Assembly (NCBI GenBank): GCA_030704615.1 | Contig: CM060731.1 | Coordinates: 16,244,001-16,308,000 of the forward strand | Reading direction: 5' to 3' | DNA: 64,000 nucleotides | Source: Takakia lepidozioides | Lineage: Eukaryota; Streptophyta; Takakiopsida; Takakiales; Takakiaceae | Part shown: piece by piece, positions 49,386-59,040 of the stretch | Layout: every line of letters starts with the position of its first letter | How positions within the stretch are numbered: the first letter of the stretch is position 1 | Notes under the pieces: model-generated | The model's input: the letters and a program-made list of their open reading frames with translations, nothing else | What the model was told of the DNA's origin: nothing | Database searches by the model: none | Made by a program: the position numbers and the translations under genes

Positions 49386-50291
49386 GAGCAGTGTAGGTAA
49401 TGCTGCTCGTGGTTGACCCACCTTGTTGACCACTGCCAAAGGCAAACGGTCATCGTGTCTCACACGCTGAGACTGCCTCCTTGTGTCCAGAATGCTATCC
49501 ACTGTGAGATGTGCTGGCCGCTACACCCCATCAAATGCACGCTTGAGCAGTGCGGGTGGCATCAAGTTAGTCCACCATAGCCGTGGACGATGAGCCCGTG
49601 ACCCTACTGTAGCTGCATCTAAGAACACTGCTGACCCAAGCCACGACCGGACTTGATGCACACTGGCCATCATCTTGGCCCGAGAATCGCCCATCAGTGA
49701 CACATTCTCCAAGATGTATGCTAGAGATACAGCTTGATGAAGCTGCAAGTGGCGCAAAACCCGCACCATCTCCCAAAACAGACCCGACCTCGAGTCTCGC
49801 AATCCATTGCCATGCCCGGCTGATGAATGCCCTTGGCAGGGCCAACCTGCCACTACCAAATCAATGGAGCCAACCCACTCCAAATCTTGCGCCCCCAGCA
49901 ACGAAATGTCTGCTGGCAAGGCCTGCTGATATTCACGAACTGCAGCCACCAGCAAAAACTCAGGGTACCGCTGCACCAACTGAGCAACATGACGAAGTGA
50001 AACGCGTTGTGCAGTCTCATCCCTCTCCACATACAGGTAACGCCGAACTCGTACACCTGCCTGTAACACAGCAGTCAATCTGGTGCTAATCCCGCCAAAC
50101 AAGTCCATAAGACAAATGCCTTCATCCGGATACTGCCACATAATAGGTGTGGTGTCCAATGGAGACAATTGAGGTGGTCCTGGTGCAATCCCCACACTCT
50201 CCTCCTCTCCTGATGGTACAAAAGCCTCCACCCAGGCTTGTTGTACCCGTCGATCAGCAACCCGCTGCAAATCCTTGCTCGTGCCCCACAA
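49386..50291 (-). pseudogene. Cytosine-C5 DNA methyltransferase domain encoded by the gypsy element (N-terminal and catalytic part)
   Basis: The frame contains the ordered motifs of DNMT-type enzymes: motif I GICLMDLFGGIST (S-adenosylmethionine binding), motif IV VVAGWPCQGHSSAGHG with the catalytic PCQ cysteine, motif VI ILENVSL, and motif VIII SRAHRPRLWWTN. A TAG at 49521-49523 interrupts it, after which the same frame resumes with the target-recognition and motif IX/X side (VDSILDTRR, VNKVGQPRAALPTLL) up to 49386. Wording is nearer the DNMT3/DRM-like and algal retrotransposon group than plant MET1 or CMT: there is no BAH, chromo or UBA domain. The enzyme would methylate cytosine in DNA. It sits between protease and RT, as part of the polyprotein or a separate product. 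Its C-terminus is at 57957-58280 on the other strand. Confidence 0.88.
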
Positions 50292-50516
50292 TGGAGTCTA
50301 AGCAACCATGGCAGGCAACTCCGCCATATCATACATATCATCCTGTTCTCCTGGATGTATGTCATCCTCTGAATGAGCGTTTCCCTCAAGCAACTCTCCA
50401 GGCCAAGTCACTGCAGCTGTGAATGCTGCTAGTGTCGGCATCTTGCCTCGCTGGGCAACCGCAACTCCTCCTATAAACGTCACAGGGAGCTACACATGCC
50501 GGCCCTCCCTTGACTG

Positions 50517-50909
50517 TCATCCAGGCCTATAGGAAGCCGACTCCTCCCAAAAATCCAGGGTGAAGCCTATGGGGTACAACATTGCCCCACCAACCAGGAC
50601 ATCGTACGAGACCGCATCTGTCATAATGGCCTTGGCTCGCATCACTGAACCATCTGTAGGGTGATCCGGCCGTAGTCTGATAGCCAACTCACGCCGTGTC
50701 ATGCCCCGAGCCTGCTCCGATCCTCCCAGAGACGTGTGTATCTGGAAAGAACAAGGCTCCATATCCGCCTCCGTGAGGCCTAAGCCTGCAATAGCAGCTC
50801 TGCCCAGCATCAATGGCTGAGCTCCTGAGTCCAACAAGACCCGCAGTGGCCAGTACCTCTTGCCTGCCGGTCCACTCAAACAAAAAATGTCATCCTGGTT
50901 GTCTAACAT
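50517..50909 (-). pseudogene. Retrotransposon aspartic protease domain
   Basis: The 130-residue frame contains LRVLLDSGAQPLMLG, with the DSGA-type active site of retroviral-like pepsin folds, then MEPCSFQIHTSLGGSEQ and YDVLVGGAMLYPIGF, the flap and C-terminal region. It lies between gag and the methyltransferase. The protease would process the polyprotein. The frame itself is open, but its neighbours are broken. Confidence 0.8.
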
Positions 50910-51247
50910 GACAACTCAAGGTGTCACCATGGCGCGCTCAATGGCTGGCCTAGCTGACAGCTCCATCAACCTGGCAGCTGCAACTTGTCATGGCGCTGTC
51001 GTGGCAGTCTTTGACCCTCAAATCCCGAGGATCCCTCCGGCACTACACCTCCCACTATCTCCGCAGAAGATGAAGTAACCTCCCCACTCTCACAGAGTGT
51101 AGCTGCCAGCCTGAACACCTCAGCTGATCTTACCCCCGGCGTCGCAATCATGGTAGCCGAGAACAATGGAGCCTAACACACAGATATGGCCGCTCCCAGC
51201 AGCACACTAGCTGCCGTAGCCTTGGCAACACTAGGTAGTGGTGCTAC

Positions 51248-53032
51248 CTATGTAGCTCTCCCCAATGGTGTAGTAACCTCCGCCTCGGTAACAGTCAGGC
51301 GAGAACTAGGTGCCATGGATGGCGTCGACATTGTCTCCGCCAATGTGAATGACTGAGGGAGCCTAGCCTGACGGCTTGCCTCCTCACGCTGTGGATCCAA
51401 CTCCACCTCTGCACCTCGTGGCTCACAAACTCGTGTTGCTCCTCGAGTCACGGCTGCAGCAGACTCCACCTGCACTAGTGGTAGTGTTGCTCCGCACATG
51501 AATCCCATGTCTCCCATATCTCCTCCCTCAGGAACAGGAGGTGGACCATCTGGCCTTGGAGCCGGTACCACCTGAGCTGTAGCCATGGCAGCGAGCCTCT
51601 GCTCTAGCTGCTGAAGCCGGTTGGCCATGCCTTGGTCAACACCCTGACCTCCGCGTCCTTGGCCATGTTGAGCTTGCCCTTGGCCTACACCCCGTGCCTG
51701 GCCACCTCGTACTCTTTGGGCTGCTCCCCTTTGCCCCCGGCCACCATTGTTCCCTTAAAATTGGCCTGGGCGCAACTCGGGATGCAAACCATAACACTGG
51801 GCCTCTCCATGCCCGTGCTTGCCACAATGCCCACAGTGCAACTGTGCAGGCTGTGCATGTGCCGGCCCTTTGCCTCCCTCTGGACAATCCTTCTTGACGT
51901 GGGGTCCTCCACATGTCCAATACACCACATCCGCCCATTGTTGGCCTGCAAATGAAGGGAGAGACCTCTGCATCTGAGGTCCTCTCTGCCCTTCTCTGAG
52001 CTTCACCTGAGCCCCCTTGTTGCCTTGAGCATGTTGAGGTAGTGGTTGGCTAGGAGCACCACTACCCAGTGGTGTCTCCTTAGAAAATCCCACCATGACC
52101 ACTCGTTCCTCCACCATGTTGAGCTCTATCCGCTCTGCCAGCAAAAACACATTTGCTAAGGTTGGTTGGGCCGCTTGTAGGAGAGTTGCATCCCGCACCC
52201 TTCCTCAGCTCCTTGTCCAATATCCCATACCAGAATTGGACTGCCTGAGCTTCCGTGACCCCTTGGGTTACATTTATCAAGCGCCTCATGTGAGAGAAAG
52301 CCTCCCTCAAGCTCTCAGTAGGCTTCCGTTGGAACTTTTGCAAGCTCCGCAACTTCTCTGTCCTCACCCCTTGGTAGTTCCTCTCAACTCTTCGAAGAAC
52401 TCCACAACAGGGTTGAAGGCAGGCACGGGTACTGGTGCTGGTGCGGTAGTGGCTTGGGTGGACGTCGTAGCTACGGTACCACCAGTCCTACTAGTCCCAC
52501 TGTTACTTGCTGAAGCTGCCGGTGCAGCGGCAGGTGTAGCCACTGCCCTCGTGACTCTGGTGCCCCTAATGATGGAGACATAGTCGGGTGACCAGTACAT
52601 CCTCCACTCCTCAATCTCAACCTCATGCCCCCGCCTGAACTCATGGTAATCATCCATAGGCGGCCCCTCAAGGTGCTGAAACAGCCCCTTCCATGCCATG
52701 AAAGGCGTAAATAGTTGTGGATTGCGCATTTGCTGCAAATCACACCAACTATCAAACTTTTGGATAAAATCATCCAACTCGATGGTGCCCACCGCCCCAG
52801 AGTACCTTCGTGGCCCCTTGGTAGCTCCATACATCTCCTCCATTGTGTCCCACAACAATGGCAAAGAAACAACTTGCACCGCCGGTATGAGTCCTCTTGA
52901 TTCACAATCCGAATCAGGATCTTCCGTAGAAGACACGGGAGGTGAAAGTGGCCTAAACCGCACACCTCGTCTCGTGTACCCACTAGTATCGCTAGTGCTC
53001 GAACTGGCACTGTCCTCCGTGTTGACACTCAA
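51248..53032 (-). pseudogene. gypsy gag region with zinc knuckle, frameshifted
   Basis: Four overlapping frames (53032-52364, 52367-52080, 52198-51755, 51628-51248) carry successive parts of Gag. The second has KLRSLQKFQRKPTESLREAF and FWYGILDKELRK, typical of the retrotransposon capsid domain. The third has CGHCGKHGHGEAQC, a CX2CX4HX4C zinc knuckle, preceded by YWTCGGPHVKKDC, a knuckle whose first Cys is lost. The last has a coiled-coil-like start (RLQQLEQRLAAM) and a Pro-rich stretch. Gag packages element RNA. Confidence 0.75.
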
Positions 53033-53689
53033 CCGGTCATGAACATGTCCCTAACCCCCTCTCCATAAGGTAACCGGGTAGAGAACCTGTTGCGGCTTAT
53101 GGTTTGGAATACTAAGTTCCTAACATAGCCTACACCTGTACCTGCATCCACCGCAAGCACTCCTATGGTTGGCTGGTCATCACCTCCAACCTCACCACAG
53201 GAGAAACAATGATGGTCTGACTGGTCATCACCCCAGCCTCACCATCGACAGCATGCTCTAGGACTGGCCGGTGATCAAATCCAGACCAATCACCTATAAA
53301 AAACAAGCGCCCACACAAAACTAGCATGGCGCACAGTCAAGCATGCAGGTATGGAGGGGATCCAAACACAAGAAATCAGAACGACAACTCCCCCACACCA
53401 AAAACAATTCCACGGTGTTGCTCCTGCAAGGACACCCCAGCCCAAACCCGGACTGACTCTTGCCTCCACCTACGGAAAGGTCTTGGCCTAATGAGAGGGT
53501 GGAAACTACAAGGAATAGCTAAAGCAATGCCTAACCCTAGCATGCCCTCATCCCAACACTCTTCCTCTCCTCTCTTCCCTCACTTGCATGACCATGGGAA
53601 TATCATGAAGATACTCCTCAAACCGCCCTCCACGAGCTTCAAAATTCGGCCTTCAAGACCACATGCTAGTCCTTAGGCAGTCCACCAGT

Positions 53690-54440
53690 GCCTCCACAAG
53701 TCAGCACAGGCCGTCCACAGGTCAACACGGGCCACCACAGACCAGCACAGGCCCACACAGCTCACTGGTCACAGCCGTCACAGCCCCACACAGGCCACAA
53801 CCTATCACAGCCCTACACAGGTCACAGGGTCACAGCCCCACAGGCCGCAGCCTGTCACAGCCTATCACAACCCATCACAACCCCAAAGGCCACAGGCACA
53901 GCCTGTCACAGCCCCTCATAGCCCCATAGGCCACAGGGCACAACCTGTCCTAGCCTGCCATAGCCTGTCACAGCCCCTCACAGCCCCTCACAGCCCCACA
54001 GGCCACATGGCACAGCCTGTCACAGCCCTAACACAGGTCACAAGGGGTCACAGCCCCAAAGGCCACAGCCCCTCACAGCCCATCACAACGTGTCACAGCC
54101 CGTCAGAGCCCCACAGACCACAGCCTGTCACAGCCCGCCACAGCCCATCACAGCCCCTCATAGTCTGTCACAACCCGTCACAACCCCACAGGCCACAGGG
54201 CACAGCCTGTCACAGCCCCTCATAGCCCGTCACAACCCCACAGGCCACAGGGCACAGTCTGTCACAACCCCTCACAGCCCGTCACAGCCCCACAGGCCAC
54301 TGGGCACAGCCTGTCACAACCCCTCATAGCCCGTCACAGCCCCACAGGCCACATGGCACAGCCCGCCACAGCCCGCCACAGCCCCACAGGCCACAGGGCA
54401 CAGCCTGTCACAGCCCATCACAGCCCCACAGGCCACTCAT
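53690..54440. repeat. CACAGCC-rich minisatellite in the gypsy leader
   Basis: About 750 bp of imperfect tandem repeats built on CACAGCC; a longer unit of about 54 bp recurs with ACAGGCCACAGGGCACAGCC, TGTCACAGCCC and CTCACAGCCCGTCACA blocks. Spacing is irregular. It lies between the LTR and gag on the same element. Confidence 0.9.
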
Positions 54441-54779
54441 GACAATTTAGTCATTTCTCCAAGGGGTTTAGCCACGCCAAGCTAGGGTTTGTGTCTCTTG
54501 GACTCTAGGCTTTGCACCGAGCTATGGCGGCTGTGAAGAAATCAGCAAGGTATTCTTGCTCTTTCGGCTCCCACACACCACTAATAGTAGCCCTAAGCCA
54601 TGAGGAAGATGGTTGCCACAAATCAAGCCTTCTTTCTCACTTAGACTCCCCAAACATGCCACTAAACTCAATGGCAAACAACCAAGCCTTGCTGGTTTCC
54701 AGCCCTTGTGAGCACTCATTCAAGCGTTTTCCTTGGCCATAGCATCTGTCTTAGAGCCTATTCCAGCCCCCTACACCTG

Positions 54780-55510
54780 CCACTTCAAGAACCATGCTCT
54801 ATCTAGGCTTGAGGTTGAAACCCCAACTCAGAACACGCTCTACAAGTGTCGGACTGTCACATAAGAGCAGATCAGCCCCTTCCTTCCTTTCTTGCACTCC
54901 CAAACCTGAAAGTACAAGCCTTCAACAGGCTGAAAGCATGCTCCACACATGCATTGCTCTCACATAAGGGAAGTCAGCCCTTCCCTCTTCCTTGCTTGCC
55001 CTCCAAGCTTGAAGATGGAAGCTTCAATGAGCTGAATATATGCTCCACACATACAACCTCTTCACACAAGAGGTATCAGCCCCCTATCTTGGCTCCTTAA
55101 CTCCTTGATGCTCTTTAAGACAAGACTAAGCACTCCACAGCCCTTGCCAAGCTCCTGAAACCCTAAGGCTTACATTTCCAGCCACAAGACACTCATCTTG
55201 TGGTGCAAGAGCTTTTCTTCCAAGCTCTGAAACCCTAGGTGCACATTCTATGGCCTTGCCGCACCTCTTAGCTCCTGTTCCAGCCCTGCTCTTGCCATGA
55301 CAAGAGCCCTCTCAATGCTGAAGCTTGAGATTGAAACCCAATCTCAACATACTCCACAAAGTGCACTGATTTGCCCCAAGCCAAATCAGCCCTTTCGCTT
55401 GGTCTTGCAATCCTGCAGCATGGTGCTTTCATCTCTGAAGCTGAAGATCGAATGCCAAGGTCTACCACCTCATAACCCACATTGCCTCCGCTTCTAACAA
55501 CTAAGAGCTC
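54780..55510. repeat. Degenerate repeats of about 110-120 bp in the gypsy leader
   Basis: Recurring blocks such as CTCCACACATGCATTGCTCTC / CTCCACACATACAACCTCTTC, AGCTTGAAGATGGAAGC / AGCTTGAGATTGAAACC and CAGCCCTTCC appear four to six times with strong divergence between 54780 and 55510. No protein-coding frame spans them. With the minisatellite they make the leader unusually long and repetitive. Confidence 0.55.
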
Positions 55511-55619
55511 CACGGTGCTCCTTGCATAACAACCTGGTTTCTCTCATTCTCAAGCAAAAACCACAAGTGCTACAACTAACTCGTATCTGGCACTCACAGA
55601 TACGAGCTCATCTTTCTCG

Positions 55620-55951
55620 AATGATAAAAAAGAAGAATACAAGCACAAGCTCATGCGAGCTCACAAAGCTGAAGCATAAACTCATGCATATATAAACTCA
55701 TCACTCAAATACAAGTCAAGTCAAGTGCACCCCACGCCATGGGGAATCCACACTACGGCGCCATAGCTAGGCGCGGTGAGGCTCAACTCGAGAAAGATGA
55801 GCCCACCGCGATCTGCCGTGAAGATAAACAACGCCAGGTGCCCAAACATGTATTGGCCCCTGGACGGACACTTGGGTCAATCCCAAATGTCAATATATAA
55901 AAGCTAGTTATTTCCTACATAACTTCACACTAGTGGTAAAATAACTTGACA
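55620..55951 (-). mobile_element. gypsy 5' LTR, block B only
   Basis: Reads leftwards from TGTCAAGTTATTTTACC to TATCATT and matches 60777-61107 nearly base for base (332 versus 331 bp). A TATATAA-like box is present on this strand near 55900. Its outer end is followed by AAGT (55952-55955; ACTT on the element strand), matching ACTT after the 3' LTR at 61302-61305. The second block (A) found at the 3' end is absent here. Confidence 0.8.
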
Positions 55952-56830
55952 AAGTACATGACAACGAATCATAAGCCAAGCAATTTGTAGATGTCATTCA
56001 CCCCAAATAGCACACCAGAAGACCAGCCAGATTAAGGTGTCGTTGACGACACCTTAATCTGGCACATTCGGGGAAAATAATAATAATAATAATATTTTAT
56101 TATTATTATTTTGAAAACTTGCAAATGAACCCAGCCCTTGCTTTGCAACAAAAGTCCTAGCGTTTACCCAGCATGGATTTTTGGTCACCTGGAAGAAGGA
56201 CATAACAACGAATCGTAAGCAGAGTAATTTGTAGATGCCATTCACCCCAAATAGCACAACAAAAGACCAGCCAGATTAAGGTGTCGTTGACCACACCTTA
56301 ATCTGGCACATTCGGGGAAAATAAAATAATAATAAAATATTAAATTTTTATTTTTATTTTTATTTTTTGAAAACTTGCAAATGAACCCATCCCTTGCTTT
56401 GCAACAAAAGACCTGGCATTTACCCAGCATGGATTTTTGGTCACCTGGAAGAAGGACATGACAACGAATCATAAGCCGAGTAATTTGTAGATGCCATTCA
56501 TCCCAAATAGCACACCAAAAGACCAGCCAGATTAAGGTGTCGTCAACGACACCTTATTCTGGCACATTCGGGGAAAAATTAAAAATTAAAAATATTTATT
56601 ATTTATTATTTATTATTATTTACTATTTATTATTATTATTTTTGGAAAACTTGCAAATGAACCCAACCCCTGCTTTGCAAGCAAAAGACCTGGCATTTAC
56701 CCAGCATGGATTTCTGGTCACATGAAAGAAGGACATGATAGTGAATCATAAGTTATATGGTCCGAGCAATCTGTAGATGTCATTACCCCAAATAGCACAC
56801 CCGAAGACCAGCCAGATTAAGGTGGCGTTG
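55952..56830. repeat. Tandem array of about 245-275-bp units with a 38-nt perfect-stem hairpin
   Basis: Four units start near 55962, 56206, 56463 and 56738. Each has ACAACGAATC-TAAGC, TTTGTAGATG, CCCCAAATAGCACA, then a palindrome (56026-56063 in unit 1: 18-bp stem, 2-nt loop, beginning GCCAGATTAAGGTGTCGT), an AT-only stretch of variable length, ACTTGCAAATGAACCCA, and CCAGCATGGATTT. One more unit, in the opposite orientation, is at 61306-61500. The gypsy element lies inside this repeat. Confidence 0.85.
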
Positions 56831-57290
56831 ATGACACCTCCGACTCCAGTAGCAGTGGATATTCTTCGTCGGAATGAATCGGCTGTTTTCAAACGATTTA
56901 TATTAAAGCACCAAATGGCCTCTCCACCTTCTTTGCAATTGGGTGTCAACATCTCTCTCGACTTAGGATACTGGATGAAAGGACAACCACAACCCTCTGT
57001 AGTTGACAGAGGTTCACTCTGGAGCTCGGGGGATTTGGCAACCACTACTCAAAAATGCTTTTTAATTTTGCATTCAATCACAAACTACATTCATCCATGT
57101 GCCATTTGTCCAACATACATTCATCGCCCATTCATCCATTATTCATCCGTCATTCATCCATAATGTTGAATTGGTATGCATGTTATACTTGACACTACCC
57201 GCAGTAATAGGTCCTCTAAGCCGAATAGGTGTCCGCGGTTATAGGTGAGCACATCCAAAAGCGTGAGCAGAATTCTGCTGACGGAATTTT
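56831..57290. other. Non-coding flank of the hairpin array with TTCATCC repeats
   Basis: Contains short CATTCATCC repeats (about 57080-57165). A related stretch occurs at 61580-61690. Both are probably interior sequence of the TIR-bounded element described at 57291 and 61893. No gene seen. Confidence 0.45.
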
Positions 57291-57313
57291 CTTCTCACGG
57301 ATTCTGCTCACGG
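57291..57313. repeat. Terminal inverted repeat candidate (one end)
   Basis: CTTCTCACGG-ATTCTGCTCACGG. Read inverted it is GTGAGCAGAATCCGTGAG, matching the end at 61871-61893. With the inversion undone the two ends would face each other across the hairpin array and the gypsy element. Confidence 0.5.
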
Positions 57314-57329
57314 TTTAGCGATCCCCTCT

Positions 57330-57555
57330 CCCCAGTATTGATAAGAATTCATCTTCCCTAAATGTTTGTTATTCTCACTCTGGCCCTGGTTCGGTGCCAA
57401 TTTGGATTGTGGAAACACCGGAAGTTCCTGCTCCTATAGGATTCAAGTGGATCTCTTCTCCGCTCCCTCATGATCCCCGAATGAAGTTCGATATTTCTCT
57501 TTTACAGCCATCAATTCGTGCTATCAACAGGGGCTTGCTTGATATTCCTCCATGA
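57330..57555 (+). pseudogene. LINE ORF1 C-terminal fragment
   Basis: Frame reads KNSSSLNVCYSHSGPG, VPIWIVETPEVPAPIGFKW and SIRAINRGLLDIPP, ending at TGA 57553-57555. The stop overlaps the ATG of the next frame (ATGA at 57552-57555). Its position directly before the endonuclease identifies it as the end of ORF1. Confidence 0.6.
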
Positions 57556-57957
57556 GTTGGTGCATGTCCTCTTGGAACATTAGTGGCATAGGCTCTGATG
57601 CCTCTACGCCCAAGCGTCGAAGACCTCAGCATTGGGCTTCCTCTCTTATTTCTGCTAATGTTAGTTTGTTTTTGCAAGAACATAAATTAGACTATAGGAA
57701 GATTAGTGCTCTTGGTCACTCACTTTGGCCTCTCTCCTCATCTTGGTGGAACCCTACAATTGTGGATACAAGGGGGTACTGCTATTCTGATTTCCCCATC
57801 TACCTCCCATCTATATGCCTCTTGTTTCCTCAAAGTCGAAACCTGGATGCCAGGAAGGGTTCAATGTGCATTTACTACCTCTTCCTCTATCTTTGGCTCT
57901 TGTGCTTTCATAGATGTCTACGCGCCTAATTCTGTGCAAGAACGCATTGAGCTTACT
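57552..57957 (+). pseudogene. LINE ORF2 endonuclease, N-terminal part
   Basis: MSWCMSSWNISGIGSDASTP is the start of an APE-type endonuclease ('WN.rGi' motif), followed by FLQEHKLD ('L.EtK') and, after a frameshift near 57760, AFIDVYAPNSVQERIEL ('vYaPn'). The protein stops at a junction with gypsy sequence near 57957. The missing continuation, starting just before the GDFN motif, is the minus-strand LINE ending at 49385. Confidence 0.85.
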
Positions 57958-58300
57958 CAGCTTCCCAGGATCGCATGCTTTCCGGGATTGTGGACCTGGC
58001 CTCCTGTGGGATGCTCAGTTGCAGCAGTTAGTGGAGCCTAATGCTGACAAGCGTGAGCGGGCAATGGGTTTTACCACTGGTACCACGGCGGTGCCGTCTC
58101 TTTCTGAGGCAGCACGTCGTCAGGTGTTGGGGCAAGCAATGGATCTCAATTGCTTGACCTGCATTATCAGCTTGGCTATGGCTGAGCAACGCAGAGTGTG
58201 GAGTGCACTTCCCTCGCTGGTCTCTCTGCCTACCGAGACGGTACATGCAGTGAGTGGGGGCGAGCATGTGAGGACCACGGGGTGTAGGCATCCATGGCAC
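57957..58300 (+). pseudogene. Methyltransferase C-terminus of the gypsy element
   Basis: The frame reads SFPGSHAFRDCGPGLLWDA, then EPNADKRERAMGFTTGTTA and RRQVLGQAMDLNCL. In DNMT-type enzymes and their retrotransposon versions the 'PTLvS.p.s.aFR' segment follows motif IX, and 'ERE.aMGF..GtT...R...LGqAmD' is the final helix region. It therefore continues the domain cut at 49386 (which ends ALPTLL). The frame stops at TGA 58304-58306. Confidence 0.75.
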
Positions 58301-58515
58301 ACGTGAGAGGTGCTCAAGGTTCAGAGGGAGTTGGCAGCCAAGGTGGCGGTGATGGATGAGGCTGGGGATTTTTCTCAGGTTGAGGAAGTCCTCGAGGATG
58401 AGATGATGGGGCAAGATGAGGCCTTGTCATTGACTGAGCATGTAGGGAGTACTGCTCAAGAGGTTACAACATAGCAACCACCCATAGATTAAGGGATCAA
58501 GTATAGGCGAGGTAG

Positions 58516-58840
58516 ATGGGGGCATCCAGAAGCTGGTGGGAGGATGCGTCCTCTACCTCTAAGCCCACTGGACTTAAGGTTGTAGTTACGGAGGACAATT
58601 GGGAGCCTGACATTGGACCCATTGTCACCGGAGGAGAGAGACGACATATACGGCGGTTCCTGAGGGCTTACATGAATTATTTTGCCTTCAGTTTGAAGAA
58701 CTTGGGAGCACTGAAGGGTCAAGAGATCCATATTGAGTTGGCCACTGACACGCCAATCTTTCGGAGACCCTATAGATACAGTGACATGGAGAGGTCTTTG
58801 ATTCAGATGAGGACTCAAGATCTCTGGGAGGTCAGGTTGG
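58516..58840 (+). pseudogene. Reverse transcriptase N-terminal stub
   Basis: FAFSLKNLGALKGQEIHIEL followed by TPIFRRPYRYSDMERSLIQ is the strand-turn region that precedes the RT fingers in Ty3/gypsy Pol ('h.I.t....p.r.RpyR.s..e'). After DLWEV the sequence jumps to the linker before integrase, so the YXDD catalytic core and RNase H are gone. Confidence 0.75.
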
Positions 58841-59040
58841 ACCTACAACAGAGATTACTGTAGACGGAGTGTCTGAGGACCCTGAGGCTAGTGATGAGCC
58901 AGGTGGTACCAGAGATATACATGAGGATTCGGCTGTCTTGGACTACCTCCGTACTGAAGACATGGCAGCCACTGTGACTGCCAAGGAGAGGGATCGGATC
59001 CTGCAACGAGCCAAGAGGTTCAAGTGGGAGGGGATACACC

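Larger units (their letters stand above)
49386..55951 (-). mobile_element. Ty3/gypsy retrotransposon, 5' portion (LTR, leader, gag, protease, methyltransferase)
   Basis: Reading leftwards: part of an LTR (55951-55620), a 2.6-kb repeat-rich leader, gag with zinc knuckles (about 53032-51248), an aspartic protease (50909-50517) and a cytosine-C5 methyltransferase (50291-49386). It ends abruptly inside the methyltransferase at the junction with the LINE. The remainder of the same element order (methyltransferase end, RT stub, integrase, PHD, LTR) lies on the plus strand from 57957 to 61301. Stops and frameshifts are frequent; the copy is dead. Confidence 0.85.

Noticed and set aside
49521-50291. 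Methyltransferase as a host DRM, CMT or MET1 gene
   Set aside because: No UBA, chromo or BAH domain, no introns, and it lies between gypsy protease and RT sequence with its C-terminus attached to the RT half.
53690-54440. Regularly spaced repeats that could be mistaken for a CRISPR array
   Set aside because: Units are contiguous and imperfect with no unique spacers, the genome is a plant's, and no cas gene is present; it is a minisatellite.
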